Below are positions 51,515 to 59,949 of a stretch of DNA of 64,000 nt, piece by piece; the first letter of the stretch is position 1, and each line of letters begins with the position of its first letter. Under the pieces are notes generated by a model. It saw only the letters and a list, made by a program, of their open reading frames with translations, was not told the DNA's origin and ran no database searches. The DNA comes from Oribacterium sp. oral taxon 078 str. F0262 (lineage in GTDB: Bacteria; Bacillota; Clostridia; Lachnospirales; Lachnospiraceae). The stretch is from the NCBI RefSeq assembly GCF_000160135.1, contig NZ_GG729934.1, positions 722,954-786,953 of the forward strand, in the 5' to 3' direction. The translations under genes were made by a program, and so were the position numbers.

Positions 51515-52154
51515 AATAGCTTATGGCGTCCTCTGCAAGTTCCGCAAATTTTTCCCGATATTCGGGAGATACAAATATTCCCTCAAAGCTGTCTCCATTG
51601 GTGAAATAGTATCGGCTGAGGGCTTCTGTAATACCCTGAATATCCAAAATTTCTTCATTTGCAAGTGCATCTGTGATCGTCCGGTTAAAATCAGTAAAGC
51701 GAAGTTCATGCTTTTCCCGGATATCATAGGTGCTGATGCGATTTCCGAGTAGCACAACCCCGTTAAAGTCAGAGGCAGAATCATCACCGTAACCCCATAC
51801 GATATATTCATCACTTCGCCCGCCGAAATATCCCTGACACATCAAGGCTTCATCCAAAGCGAAAACGAAAGAATCTCCGAGACACTCCCGGACTGCCTTC
51901 AACCAGGAGATGGCGTCGATATAGTCACGTCTCTTCGGCAATTCCTTTCTGTGAGCATCATGCTCCGGCAGTACTCTTGTCTTACGATTGTAAAGATCGG
52001 ACTGTATGCGGCTTTCCAGGAGCGCGACAACATATTCCGGGGGCTTACGCACACCGGTTTCCCAATTTTGTATTGTACGAAAAGGAATGTTATATCTTTT
52101 GGCGAATTCATTTTGCGTATCGCCGAATGCTGTTCTCATTTCATAAATCGTCAT
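51504..52154 (-). CDS. Helix-turn-helix regulator with C-terminal domain of unknown function
   Basis: The 216-residue protein has an N-terminal XRE/Cro-type HTH (TQNEFAKRYNIPFRTIQNWE, about 13-32, then TGVRKPPEYVVALLE). A ~150-residue acidic C-terminal domain follows (YIDAISWLKAVREC, GYFGGRSDEYIVWGYGDD, FTDFNRTITDAL) that I do not recognise. The ATG at 52154 has a GAGGTGAATGCT site; an upstream in-frame ATG at 52181 lies inside its promoter. It is autonomous, with its own promoter, and overlaps the 99-aa gene. Confidence 0.8.
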   Translation of the reverse strand: MTIYEMRTAFGDTQNEFAKRYNIPFRTIQNWETGVRKPPEYVVALLESRIQSDLYNRKTRVLPEHDAHRKELPKRRDYIDAISWLKAVRECLGDSFVFALDEALMCQGYFGGRSDEYIVWGYGDDSASDFNGVVLLGNRISTYDIREKHELRFTDFNRTITDALANEEILDIQGITEALSRYYFTNGDSFEGIFVSPEYREKFAELAEDAISYYEN

Positions 52155-52172
52155 AGCATTCACCTCGTGCAT

Positions 52173-52201
52173 ATTATACACTCATTGGGTGCGTTTTTCA
52201 A
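52173..52201 (-). promoter_or_regulatory. Promoter of the HTH gene with a palindromic spacer
   Basis: On the minus strand TTGAAA (complement of 52196-52201), 17 bases, TATAAT (complement of 52173-52178). The spacer contains CACCCAATGAGTG, an imperfect palindrome, a possible autoregulatory site. Confidence 0.75.
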
Positions 52202-52279
52202 ACATCATTTCGCTCACCTGTAAAGCTCTCTGCTTTCTTTCTGTCGCTGTGCGGCTGTAAAATAGAAAGGACAAAGTAA

Positions 52280-52296
52280 AAGTCGGATGCATAGAA
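52280..52296 (+). repeat. Right copy of the 17-bp direct repeat
   Basis: Identical to 50336-50352. It lies in the 372-base gap between the HTH gene and the GH28 gene; I see no gene in that gap. A TATAAT occurs at 52460-52465 without a convincing -35. Confidence 0.85.
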
Positions 52297-52526
52297 AGAG
52301 GATTGCGGTAAAATAAAATCACAGCAAACACAGCCTATCGCCTGAAGGAGACGGATATCGTATCAAGGAGGGGGAAGGTTTTGCCATTCGGAGTGTTCGA
52401 TCGGATAAGTTGGTCCGAATAAAGTCACTTCGGATAAGATTTTTCCGGAGCCGGATCATTATAATAGAGATAAGAATTCGGGACGGGACTTTGGAGAGTT
52501 CCTTCCGGCAGGGCGGGAGAAAAACA

Positions 52527-54107
52527 ATGAATTTTCGATTGGCGGCAGTGATGAAGCGCTCCGTGACCTTGGAGCTCATCAATCGGGATATCGTCTATAC
52601 AAGGCCCTATATTGTGCTCCTGAACGGAGAGGAGCTCATGCGGGAGAACCGGAATGTAATCAGCATTTTCGGACTGGAACCGGATACGGAATATCGGATC
52701 GCCATCATCCTGGCGGAAGGGGGAGGGGAGGAGCCGAAGTGGCTCTCCTTTCGGACAGCGCCGGAGTCCGTGCTCCTCGATGTGAGGGCGTTTGGTGCGC
52801 TCGGGGACGGAAAGAATGATGATACAGCCTGCATCCAGGCGGCGATCGAGGCCTGTCCGAAGGATGGGACGGTTCGGATCCCGAAGGGGCGCTATCTTAC
52901 ACGGCCGCTTTTTCTGAGAAGCGGGCTCTCTCTCTGGCTGGACCGCGGCGCTGTACTTCTGGGAGATCCCTCGAGGGAGCATTATCCCAGACTGCCCGGG
53001 ATGACGGAGCGGAGCGACGGGAAGGGGGGCTTTAATCTCGGAAGCTGGGAGGGGGATCCCGAGACCAGCTATGCCTCACTTCTCACCGGGATTGAGCTTA
53101 GGAATGTGGATATCTTCGGAGAGGGGACGGTGGACGGCAATGCGGACCGCTCCGACTGGTGGGAGGAGCACAAGACAAAGCGGGGGGCCTGGAGACCTCG
53201 GACGATCTTTCTCTGCCGCTGCCGCTGTATCCGGATTCAGGGAGTTTTGGTCAGGAATTCTCCGAGCTGGACGATTCACCCTTATTATACGGACGGGATC
53301 TCTCTCTACAATGTGACGATCTGGAATCCGCCGGACTCTCCGAATACGGACGGCTTCGATCCGGAGAGCTGCGAGGACGTGCTCCTTCTGGGCTGCCGTA
53401 TCTCCGTCGGGGATGACTGCATTGCGATCAAAAGCGGAAAGGCCAGGATGGCGGGGGAGCGCCGGAAGGCATCGAGGAATTTCGCGCTGCGAAACAGCAT
53501 CCTGGAGAGAGGACACGGAGCTCTGACCATAGGATCGGAGGCGGCGGCCGGAGTTTACCGGGTGGAGGCTTCCCTTTGCATCTTCTCCGGGACAGACCGC
53601 GGCCTTCGCCTGAAGACGCGGAGGGGAAGAGGGCCGGACTGCTTCTACGATGAGATATATTTTCATCATATCCGGATGGAGAACGTCCCGATGCCCTTTA
53701 CCTTCAATATGTTCTATCACTGTGATGCGGACGGACACGAGCGATATGTGCAGAGCCAGGAGGCCCTGCCCGTCAATGCGATGACGCCGGGAATCGGCGC
53801 GGTAAGGGCGGAGAATATCCGCTGCAGCGGAGTGGACAGCGCGCTGCTCTGCGCCTATGGACTTCCGGAACGGCCGATCGGGGCGATTTTGCTTCGGGGG
53901 ATTGATGCGGTCTTTCTCGAGGATCCGGAGCGTCCGAAGCGGCAGGTGCTCATGATGGACGATTTTCCGCCGATGAGAGGGATGTCCATCTATGCGAAGA
54001 ATATCGGGAGCTTAAAGCTTGAGAATATCTCGATCCGGGGAGCGGAGAAGGAGCCGATCCTTCAAAATATCTCGGACTACGAGAGCAGAGCTTTCATTTT
54101 GCGGTAA
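52527..54107 (+). CDS. Glycoside hydrolase family 28 (polygalacturonase), cytoplasmic
   Basis: GH28 enzymes hydrolyse alpha-1,4-galacturonosyl bonds. The 526-residue protein has an N-terminal fibronectin-III-like domain (about 1-85), then a right-handed beta-helix starting VRAFGALGDGKNDDT (about 91-105). The catalytic motifs are NTDGFDP, GDDCIAIKSG and GHGALTIGSE, with RGLRLKT binding the carboxylate (about 271-370). No signal peptide is seen, so it should act inside the cell on imported oligomers, probably as an exo-enzyme. The ATG at 52527 is chosen because homology starts there. It leads the ABC/GH105 cluster. Confidence 0.92.
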   Translation: MNFRLAAVMKRSVTLELINRDIVYTRPYIVLLNGEELMRENRNVISIFGLEPDTEYRIAIILAEGGGEEPKWLSFRTAPESVLLDVRAFGALGDGKNDDTACIQAAIEACPKDGTVRIPKGRYLTRPLFLRSGLSLWLDRGAVLLGDPSREHYPRLPGMTERSDGKGGFNLGSWEGDPETSYASLLTGIELRNVDIFGEGTVDGNADRSDWWEEHKTKRGAWRPRTIFLCRCRCIRIQGVLVRNSPSWTIHPYYTDGISLYNVTIWNPPDSPNTDGFDPESCEDVLLLGCRISVGDDCIAIKSGKARMAGERRKASRNFALRNSILERGHGALTIGSEAAAGVYRVEASLCIFSGTDRGLRLKTRRGRGPDCFYDEIYFHHIRMENVPMPFTFNMFYHCDADGHERYVQSQEALPVNAMTPGIGAVRAENIRCSGVDSALLCAYGLPERPIGAILLRGIDAVFLEDPERPKRQVLMMDDFPPMRGMSIYAKNIGSLKLENISIRGAEKEPILQNISDYESRAFILR

Positions 54108-54125
54108 AGATCTCAGGAGGTCAGT

Positions 54126-55499
54126 ATGAAGAAACAAAAAATTTACTGTTTTCTCGCCGGAGCAGTGCTCATGGCATCTCTTGCGGCCTGCGGGGGCGGT
54201 GCGAAAGAGAGCAGCGCTTCGGGGACGAGCGGAAAGACAGAGGCGGAGAGCGGGAAGGAGGAGAGCTCCGGAAAGGCAGAGGCCCCGGACAGCGCGGATT
54301 CGGGGAGCATCCGGATGTCCTGGTGGGGAGGGGATTCCCGGCATGAGGCGACACTGAAGGCGCTTGACGCCTATATGGCGGAAAACCCGGGCGTTAAGAT
54401 CGAGTCCGAGTACGGCGCCTGGTCCGGCTGGACGGATAAGATCGCGACCCAGCTCGCCGGGGCCTCCGCTCCGGATGTGCTTCAGATCAACTGGAACTGG
54501 ATCTATCAGTTCTCTTCCGACGGAAAAGGTTTTTACGATCTGAAGCAGTCGAAGGATGACTTCGATTTTTCTCAGTACGACGAAAATCTGCTGGAGCAGA
54601 TGACGATCGACGGGAAGCTCCAGGCGATCCCGATCGCGACGACCGGGAAGGCTTTTTTCTGGAATCAGCAGACCTGGGAGAAGGCGGGACTTTCTGTGCC
54701 GAAGAGCTTCTCGGAGCTCCTCGCGGCGGGACCGATCTTCAAGGAGAAGCTCGGGGACGATTACTATCCCATGGCGGCCGGAGAATATGATCTTATGATG
54801 CTCCTCACCTACTACATGCAGGAGAGCTACGACAAGCCCTGGGTGGAGAACGGGGCGATCAGCTACACGAAGGATGAGCTTGCGGACGGCTTTGATTTTC
54901 TGAAAAAGCTGGAGGAGAATCATGTCATTCCCTCTCAGGAGAAGATGAAGGGGGACGGGGCGGATTCCATCGACAAGAATCCGAACTTCATAGACGGGCA
55001 CTATGCGGGGCTCTACGAATGGGATTCCGCGGTGAGCAAGATGCAGGGGGCACTTGCGGACGGGCAGACACTGGTGCTCGGGGAGTATCCGGCGGACTAC
55101 GGGAAGCCCTCCACGATCTATAAGATTTCCATGGGCTTTGCGCTCTCAAAGGATACGAAGAATCCGAAGGCGGATCTCAAGCTTCTCGACTACCTTCTGA
55201 ACGGAGAGGGAGTGAAGACGCTGGGGCTTGAGAGGGGAATTCCGGCCTCCAAGGCAGCGCAGAAGACGCTCTCCGAGGAGGGAAAGCTGGAGGGCCTGGT
55301 CTATGAAGCGAACAAGGCGGCGTCAAAGAATTATCGCTTCACTCTGAGCCCGTACTATGAGGATTCCAAGCTCAAGGACCCGTCTGAGGGCGCCTACTAT
55401 GAGATCATGGACAATATGAGCTATGACCACGAGGATTCCAAGGAGCTTGCGCAGCAGATGATTGATGCTGTGAACGAGCTCGAGTCGAGCAAGGCCTGA
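54126..55499 (+). CDS. ABC sugar transporter substrate-binding lipoprotein
   Basis: The 457-residue protein has a lipoprotein signal (MKKQKIYCFLAGAVLMASLA followed by ACGGG, lipid Cys about 22), then a Ser/Gly/Glu-rich linker (about 25-60) and a family 1 extracellular solute-binding fold (SMRMSWWGGDSRH-like start, YGAWSGWTDKIATQLAGASAPDVLQINW). It should capture oligogalacturonides or related pectin oligomers at the cell surface; that substrate is inferred from GH28 and GH105 on either side. The strong AGGAGGTC site and position as first transport gene fit high expression. Confidence 0.93.
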   Translation: MKKQKIYCFLAGAVLMASLAACGGGAKESSASGTSGKTEAESGKEESSGKAEAPDSADSGSIRMSWWGGDSRHEATLKALDAYMAENPGVKIESEYGAWSGWTDKIATQLAGASAPDVLQINWNWIYQFSSDGKGFYDLKQSKDDFDFSQYDENLLEQMTIDGKLQAIPIATTGKAFFWNQQTWEKAGLSVPKSFSELLAAGPIFKEKLGDDYYPMAAGEYDLMMLLTYYMQESYDKPWVENGAISYTKDELADGFDFLKKLEENHVIPSQEKMKGDGADSIDKNPNFIDGHYAGLYEWDSAVSKMQGALADGQTLVLGEYPADYGKPSTIYKISMGFALSKDTKNPKADLKLLDYLLNGEGVKTLGLERGIPASKAAQKTLSEEGKLEGLVYEANKAASKNYRFTLSPYYEDSKLKDPSEGAYYEIMDNMSYDHEDSKELAQQMIDAVNELESSKA

Positions 55500-55530
55500 A
55501 GTCCCAAAGGGGAGGATCGGAGGAAAAGAT

Positions 55531-56433
55531 ATGGAGAATGGAGGAAAGAGAGGAAATCATTTTTTCCGGGAGAACAGAGGCTTTTTCTTCATTCTCCCCT
55601 GGCTCTTCGGCTTTATACTGTTCAAAGGTTATCCCTTCCTGTCATCGCTCTTCTACAGCTTCACGGACTTTCATCTCTTTGAGGGGATTCACCGCATCGG
55701 GCTTCAGAATTATCAGGAAATTTTCCGGAATAAAAAGATTCTCGCGGCCTTTGCGACGACCTTCCGCTATGCCTTCATGACTGTGCCGCTGAAGCTCTGC
55801 TTCGCGCTCTTTGTAGCCTATATCCTGAATTTTCAGCTGAAGGGGGTGAAGCTTTTCCGGACGGCCTACTATATTCCGTCCATCCTCGGCGGCTCTGTCG
55901 CGATCTCCGTGCTCTGGAAGGCGATCTTCAAGGACAACGGTATCATCAATCTCTTCCTCTCCTTCTTCGGCGTGCAGGGGCCGAACTGGCTTGCGAACAA
56001 GGGGACGGCGCTTTTCATCATCTGCCTTCTGAGGGTCTGGCAGTTCGGCTCCTCCATGGTCATCTTCCTCGTCGCCCTGAAATCGGTCTCCCCGGATCTC
56101 TATGAGGCGGCGTCTCTGGACGGAGCGGGGAAGTGGAGACAGTTTTTCAGCATCACGGTTCCCCTCATCACCCCGGTCATCTTCTACAATCTGGTGACAC
56201 AGCTGGTGCAGGCCTTTCAGGAATTCAACGGACCCTACATCATCACACAGGGCGGGCCGAGGGGAGCGACGACACTGGTTTCGCTTCTGATCTACAACAA
56301 TGCCTTCAAGAAGTACGAGATGGGCATGGCGAGCGCGGAGGCCTGGGTCCTGTTTCTGATCCTCCTGCTCTTCACCCTGATCCTGCAAAGGAGCCAGAAG
56401 CATTGGGTCTACTATTCCGACGAGGAGGTCTGA
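55531..56433 (+). CDS. ABC sugar transporter permease (MalF-type)
   Basis: The 300-residue protein has six membrane helices and the EAA loop YEAASLDGAGKWRQFFSITV (about 190-209) that contacts the ATPase. It is the UgpA/MalF-like half of the channel. It follows the binding protein by about 30 bases and precedes the partner permease by one base. No ATPase gene is in the cluster, so a shared MsmX-type ATPase from elsewhere is expected. Confidence 0.94.
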   Translation: MENGGKRGNHFFRENRGFFFILPWLFGFILFKGYPFLSSLFYSFTDFHLFEGIHRIGLQNYQEIFRNKKILAAFATTFRYAFMTVPLKLCFALFVAYILNFQLKGVKLFRTAYYIPSILGGSVAISVLWKAIFKDNGIINLFLSFFGVQGPNWLANKGTALFIICLLRVWQFGSSMVIFLVALKSVSPDLYEAASLDGAGKWRQFFSITVPLITPVIFYNLVTQLVQAFQEFNGPYIITQGGPRGATTLVSLLIYNNAFKKYEMGMASAEAWVLFLILLLFTLILQRSQKHWVYYSDEEV

Positions 56434-56434
56434 G

Positions 56435-57292
56435 ATGACGAGAGAGAGGAGGAGGGGCCTGTCCGCGCTTCTCAAATATCTGCTTCTGATCCTTGTGGGC
56501 TTTGTGATGCTCTATCCATTGCTCTGGATGGTCGGAGCTTCCTTCAAGACTAATTCGGAGATCTTTTCCGGGATCGGTCTTCTGCCGAAGCAGCCGAGCC
56601 TCCAGGGCTACCGGGATGCGATGAGCGGCTACGGGGGAGATATCAATATCTGGCAGGCCATGCTGAACACCTATAAGATCGTCATCCCGAAGGTGGTTTT
56701 TACCCTGCTCTCCTGCACGGTGACGGCCTACGGCTTTGCGCGCTTTCACTTTAAGGGAAGGAATTTCCTCTTTCTGCTTCTGATGTCTACCCTCTTTTTG
56801 CCAAATGTCGTCCTGAATGTGCCGCAGTTCATCCTCTTTAATAAGTGGGGCTGGATCGATCATCCGCTTTATCTTCCGATGATCGCGCCAACTCTCTTCG
56901 CACAGGATACCTATTTCGTCTTCATGCTGATTCAGTTTCTGAGAAATGTCCCAAAGGAGCTCGATGAGGCGGCAAAGATCGACGGATGCAGCCCGCTCGG
57001 GACGCTCTGGCACGTGATCGTACCGGTCTTAAAGCCCGCTCTTGTCTCCTGCGCGCTCTTCCAGTTCATGTGGTCGAACAATGATTTCATGGGTCCTCTC
57101 CTCTATGTATCGTCGCCGAGCCGCTATCCCGCCGCCATCTTTGTGAAGATGTCGATGGATGCGGACGCGGGCTTCTCCTGGAACAGGATCCTGGCTCTCT
57201 CCCTGATCTCGATTCTGCCCTCGCTCATTATCTTTTTCCTCGCGCAGGACCAGTTTATCGACGGCGTGACGGCGGGCTCCGTCAAGGGCTAG
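56435..57292 (+). CDS. ABC sugar transporter permease (MalG-type)
   Basis: The 285-residue protein has six membrane helices and the EAA loop DEAAKIDGCSPLGTLWHVIV (about 176-195). It is the UgpE/MalG-like partner of the preceding permease, whose stop is one base upstream. The end VTAGSVKG is the typical C-terminus of this family. Confidence 0.94.
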   Translation: MTRERRRGLSALLKYLLLILVGFVMLYPLLWMVGASFKTNSEIFSGIGLLPKQPSLQGYRDAMSGYGGDINIWQAMLNTYKIVIPKVVFTLLSCTVTAYGFARFHFKGRNFLFLLLMSTLFLPNVVLNVPQFILFNKWGWIDHPLYLPMIAPTLFAQDTYFVFMLIQFLRNVPKELDEAAKIDGCSPLGTLWHVIVPVLKPALVSCALFQFMWSNNDFMGPLLYVSSPSRYPAAIFVKMSMDADAGFSWNRILALSLISILPSLIIFFLAQDQFIDGVTAGSVKG

Positions 57293-57329
57293 AGAAAAAA
57301 GAAGAGAATCGGCGAAGAGAGGAGGAGAG

Positions 57330-58490
57330 ATGGAGGAGAGAGTAAAGGAGAAGCTTCGGCAGCAGATTCGGTCTTATCTTCTCCGCCTGGCCTCGCAGTC
57401 GGATGCGGAGCACCCCGCCTGGAATCAGGAGCTTATCCGGAAGGGGAGCGGAAACCGCTGGAATTATATCGACGGCTGCATGATTTCCGGGATGCTCCGC
57501 TTTTCGGAGCTCATCCGGGAAGAAGGACTCTTTGATTTTTCCGAGCGCTTCGTCTCGCATTTTATTTCGGAGGGGGGAGAAATCCCGAGCTACCGGAGGG
57601 AGGAGTATCGGCTGGACGACTTAAACCCCGGGAGAAATCTCTTCCTCCTTTTCGAAAGGACGGGGAAGGAGAAATACCGGAAGGCACTTCAGCTTCTCCG
57701 TGGGCAGCTGGAGACGCAGCCGAGGACGGAGGAGGGAAGCTTCTGGCACAAAAAGATTTACCAAGAGCAGGTCTGGCTGGACGGGATCTACATGGCGCTT
57801 CCCTTCTATCTGGAGTATGAGCTTCGCTTTCATCCCGGCGATTTATCCGGCCTTTATGACATCGTATCCCAGCTTCGGATCGTGAAAAAGAGGATGCGGG
57901 AGGAGGAAAGCGGTCTCTACGTCCATGGCTACGACGCATCAAGGAAGGCCTTCTGGGCGGATCCCGAGAGCGGAAGGAGTCCGAATGTCTGGCTCAGGGC
58001 CATCGGCTGGTTTTCGCTCGCGCTCTCTGACCTTCTGGGCCTGATGAAAGGTTTTTCGGATTTTCAGGCCGAAAAAGAAGAGCTTTCCGGGATGCTCCGG
58101 GAGCTGATCGAAAGCCTCATGCCATGGCAGGACCCTTGGAGCGGCTGCTTCTATCAGCTTCCGAAGCTTCCCGAACTTAAGGGGAATTATATCGAAAGCT
58201 CCGGGAGCGCTCTGATTTCTGCGGCCGTCTTAAAGGCGGTCCGCCTCTCCTTTCTCCCGGAGAAATACCGGCCCTTCGGAGAGAGCATCTTTTCCGGAAT
58301 CTATGACAATTTCTTTTCCTGTGACGAAGGAGGAGAGCTTCAGCTTAAAAATATCTGTCTCGTCGCGGGGCTTGGCGGGAAGGAGAAAAGAGACGGTTCC
58401 GTCCGCTACTATCTCTCCGAGGCGGTCGTGGAAAATGACGCAAAGGGGATCGGCCCCTTTCTCCTTGCCGGATCGGAGCTCCTCTCTTAA
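57330..58490 (+). CDS. Glycoside hydrolase family 105 (unsaturated galacturonyl hydrolase)
   Basis: GH105 enzymes (YteR/YesR) remove the unsaturated uronic acid that pectate or rhamnogalacturonan lyases leave at the end of oligomers. The 386-residue alpha/alpha-barrel protein has QVWLDGIYMALPF (about 148-160) with the catalytic Asp, GLYVHGYDASRKAFWAD (about 193-209) and WLRAIGWFSLALSD. It lacks a signal peptide, so it works in the cytosol on imported material. It ends the cluster before a strong terminator. Confidence 0.92.
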   Translation: MEERVKEKLRQQIRSYLLRLASQSDAEHPAWNQELIRKGSGNRWNYIDGCMISGMLRFSELIREEGLFDFSERFVSHFISEGGEIPSYRREEYRLDDLNPGRNLFLLFERTGKEKYRKALQLLRGQLETQPRTEEGSFWHKKIYQEQVWLDGIYMALPFYLEYELRFHPGDLSGLYDIVSQLRIVKKRMREEESGLYVHGYDASRKAFWADPESGRSPNVWLRAIGWFSLALSDLLGLMKGFSDFQAEKEELSGMLRELIESLMPWQDPWSGCFYQLPKLPELKGNYIESSGSALISAAVLKAVRLSFLPEKYRPFGESIFSGIYDNFFSCDEGGELQLKNICLVAGLGGKEKRDGSVRYYLSEAVVENDAKGIGPFLLAGSELLS

Positions 58491-58538
58491 TAAAATCCAT
58501 GCCGGAAGCTGCGGTATTACAAAGGGCAATATGCGAAG

Positions 58539-58567
58539 ACTGCTGTAGAGATACAGCAGTTTTTTTA
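58539..58567 (+). terminator. Terminator of the pectin-oligosaccharide cluster
   Basis: A perfect 9-bp stem ACTGCTGTA/TACAGCAGT with a GAGA tetraloop is followed by seven T residues. Confidence 0.92.
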
Positions 58568-58660
58568 TCTCAGGAGGCATCGAGAATGCGGGGGAGCTTC
58601 TGCCCCGCATTTTTCTTTGCGATCTGCCGGAAAACGCTTTCGCCTCGACTGCCGCCTCCG

Positions 58661-58700
58661 GAGCCAATAAGCCATTTTAAGAGTCAATAAGCCACTTTAA
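58661..58700 (+). repeat. 20-bp tandem duplication upstream of the metal-uptake operon
   Basis: Two adjacent 20-mers, GAGCCAATAAGCCATTTTAA and GAGTCAATAAGCCACTTTAA, differ at two positions. They lie about 95 bases before the -35. The rest of this 373-base gap holds the GH105 terminator and the metal-operon promoter; no gene is seen. Confidence 0.8.
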
Positions 58701-58795
58701 AAGAGCAGACCGCGAAGCGCCGGGGTTCTGTCCATGGAGCGGAACTTTGCCTCCCCACAGTACGGAAAGCAGCAGAAAAAAAGAGAAAGTTCCCC

Positions 58796-58824
58796 TTGCG
58801 CAATTAGTGAAAGCGCTGTAATAT
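58796..58824 (+). promoter_or_regulatory. Promoter of the metal-uptake operon
   Basis: TTGCGC (58796-58801), 17 bases, TAATAT (58819-58824), about 40 bases before the binding-protein gene. Confidence 0.75.
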
Positions 58825-58826
58825 AT

Positions 58827-58848
58827 TTTGTAAGGATAACCTAACAAA
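58827..58848 (+). promoter_or_regulatory. Candidate DtxR/MntR-family operator
   Basis: The 22-mer TTTGTAAGGATAACCTAACA plus AA is symmetric except at A/T positions (TTTGTwAGGwTAwCCTwACAAA). It starts two bases after the -10, where a bound repressor would block initiation. The last full gene of the operon encodes a DtxR-family protein. Confidence 0.72.
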
Positions 58849-58863
58849 TACTCGGAGGTAAAT

Positions 58864-59886
58864 ATGAACTATAAAAGGAAAATTTTCGGGAAGCTGCTCA
58901 GCTTGCTCCTGGTCGGATGTATCGGGGCCGGCTGCGGGAGCACGGCAGAGAAGATGAAGGAGAGCAGCCGGGCCGAGCAGAAGGAGAGCGATCTTCCCTC
59001 AGAGAGCGTCGGGGCGAAAAAGGAAGAGGGGAAGAGCGGGACGGAGAAGAAGCTCAAGCTGACGGTCACGACGAGCTTTCTCCAGGATATGGCCTCCGTT
59101 CTCGCCGGGGACTTCACGGATATCACACTGGTGATCCCGGCGGGGGAGGATCCCCACACCTACGAGGCGAAGCCGGAGGATCATGAGAAATTTAAAAACG
59201 CGGAGCTTGTGCTCTACCACGGACTCCACTTTGAGGGAAAGATGACAGAGCTTTTGGAAGCGGTGCACGGGGTCCCCGTCACGGCGGATTTTAAGAAGGA
59301 GGACCTCATCACGATGGAGGAGGGAGGGGGAGAGGTGACGGATCCCCACTTCTGGTTCGACACGGCGCTCTACCAGGAGGCGGTGAAAAAAGCGGCCTCT
59401 TCTCTGGAGGAGAAGCTGCCGGAGCACAGGCAGGAGATCGAGAAGAACTGCGCGGCCTACCTCGATCAGCTGGACAGCCTCAAGAGCTACTGCGCGGAGC
59501 AGATCGAAAAGATCCCGGAGGGGAGCCGCATCCTGGTCACACCACATGACGCCTTTAATTATTTTTCCAGGAGCTACGGCATCGAGGTGAAGGCGCCCCA
59601 GGGCGTCAGTACGGATGCGGAGCTTTCGACCAGCGATATGGCGGAGACGGCGGACTTCATCGTCTCACATAAGATCAAAGCCATCTTTGCGGAGTCCACG
59701 ACGGACCCCGCCCGCATGGAGAAGCTCAGGGAGTCCTGTAAGGCGAAGGGCTGGGAGGTATCCGTGGTCCGCGGAGAGGGAAAGGAGCTCTTCAGCGACT
59801 CCCTCGCGCCAAAGGGACAGGATGGGGATAATTATATCGATATGGTAAAGCATAATGTGGACCTCATCGTGAGCAATCTGGAATAG
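58864..59886 (+). CDS. Metal ABC transporter substrate-binding lipoprotein (TroA/ZnuA family)
   Basis: The 340-residue protein has a lipoprotein signal ending GAGCGS (lipid Cys about 24), a charged linker (about 26-60) and the cluster-9 metal-binding fold. Ligands expected for the family are seen as His in DPHTYE (about 97-99), His in DPHFWFD (about 159), Glu in FAES (about 278) and Asp in DGDNYIDM (about 321). A 2-His/Glu/Asp set fits manganese or iron binders such as PsaA/MntC, but TroA binds zinc too. No His-rich loop is present, which argues against a ZnuA type. Confidence 0.92.
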   Translation: MNYKRKIFGKLLSLLLVGCIGAGCGSTAEKMKESSRAEQKESDLPSESVGAKKEEGKSGTEKKLKLTVTTSFLQDMASVLAGDFTDITLVIPAGEDPHTYEAKPEDHEKFKNAELVLYHGLHFEGKMTELLEAVHGVPVTADFKKEDLITMEEGGGEVTDPHFWFDTALYQEAVKKAASSLEEKLPEHRQEIEKNCAAYLDQLDSLKSYCAEQIEKIPEGSRILVTPHDAFNYFSRSYGIEVKAPQGVSTDAELSTSDMAETADFIVSHKIKAIFAESTTDPARMEKLRESCKAKGWEVSVVRGEGKELFSDSLAPKGQDGDNYIDMVKHNVDLIVSNLE

Positions 59887-59895
59887 AGTATGAGG

Positions 59896-59920
59896 GCCCC
59901 GCGGCATTTTTCCGCGGGGC
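59896..59920 (+). terminator. Stable hairpin between binding-protein and ATPase genes
   Basis: A perfect 9-bp stem GCCCCGCGG/CCGCGGGGC with a CATTTTT loop is followed only by TTCCTTC. It may stop part of the transcripts or protect the 3' end of the binding-protein message rather than end the operon. Confidence 0.6.
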
Positions 59921-59949
59921 TTCCTTCGATAAGAAGCCGGGGGATAAAA

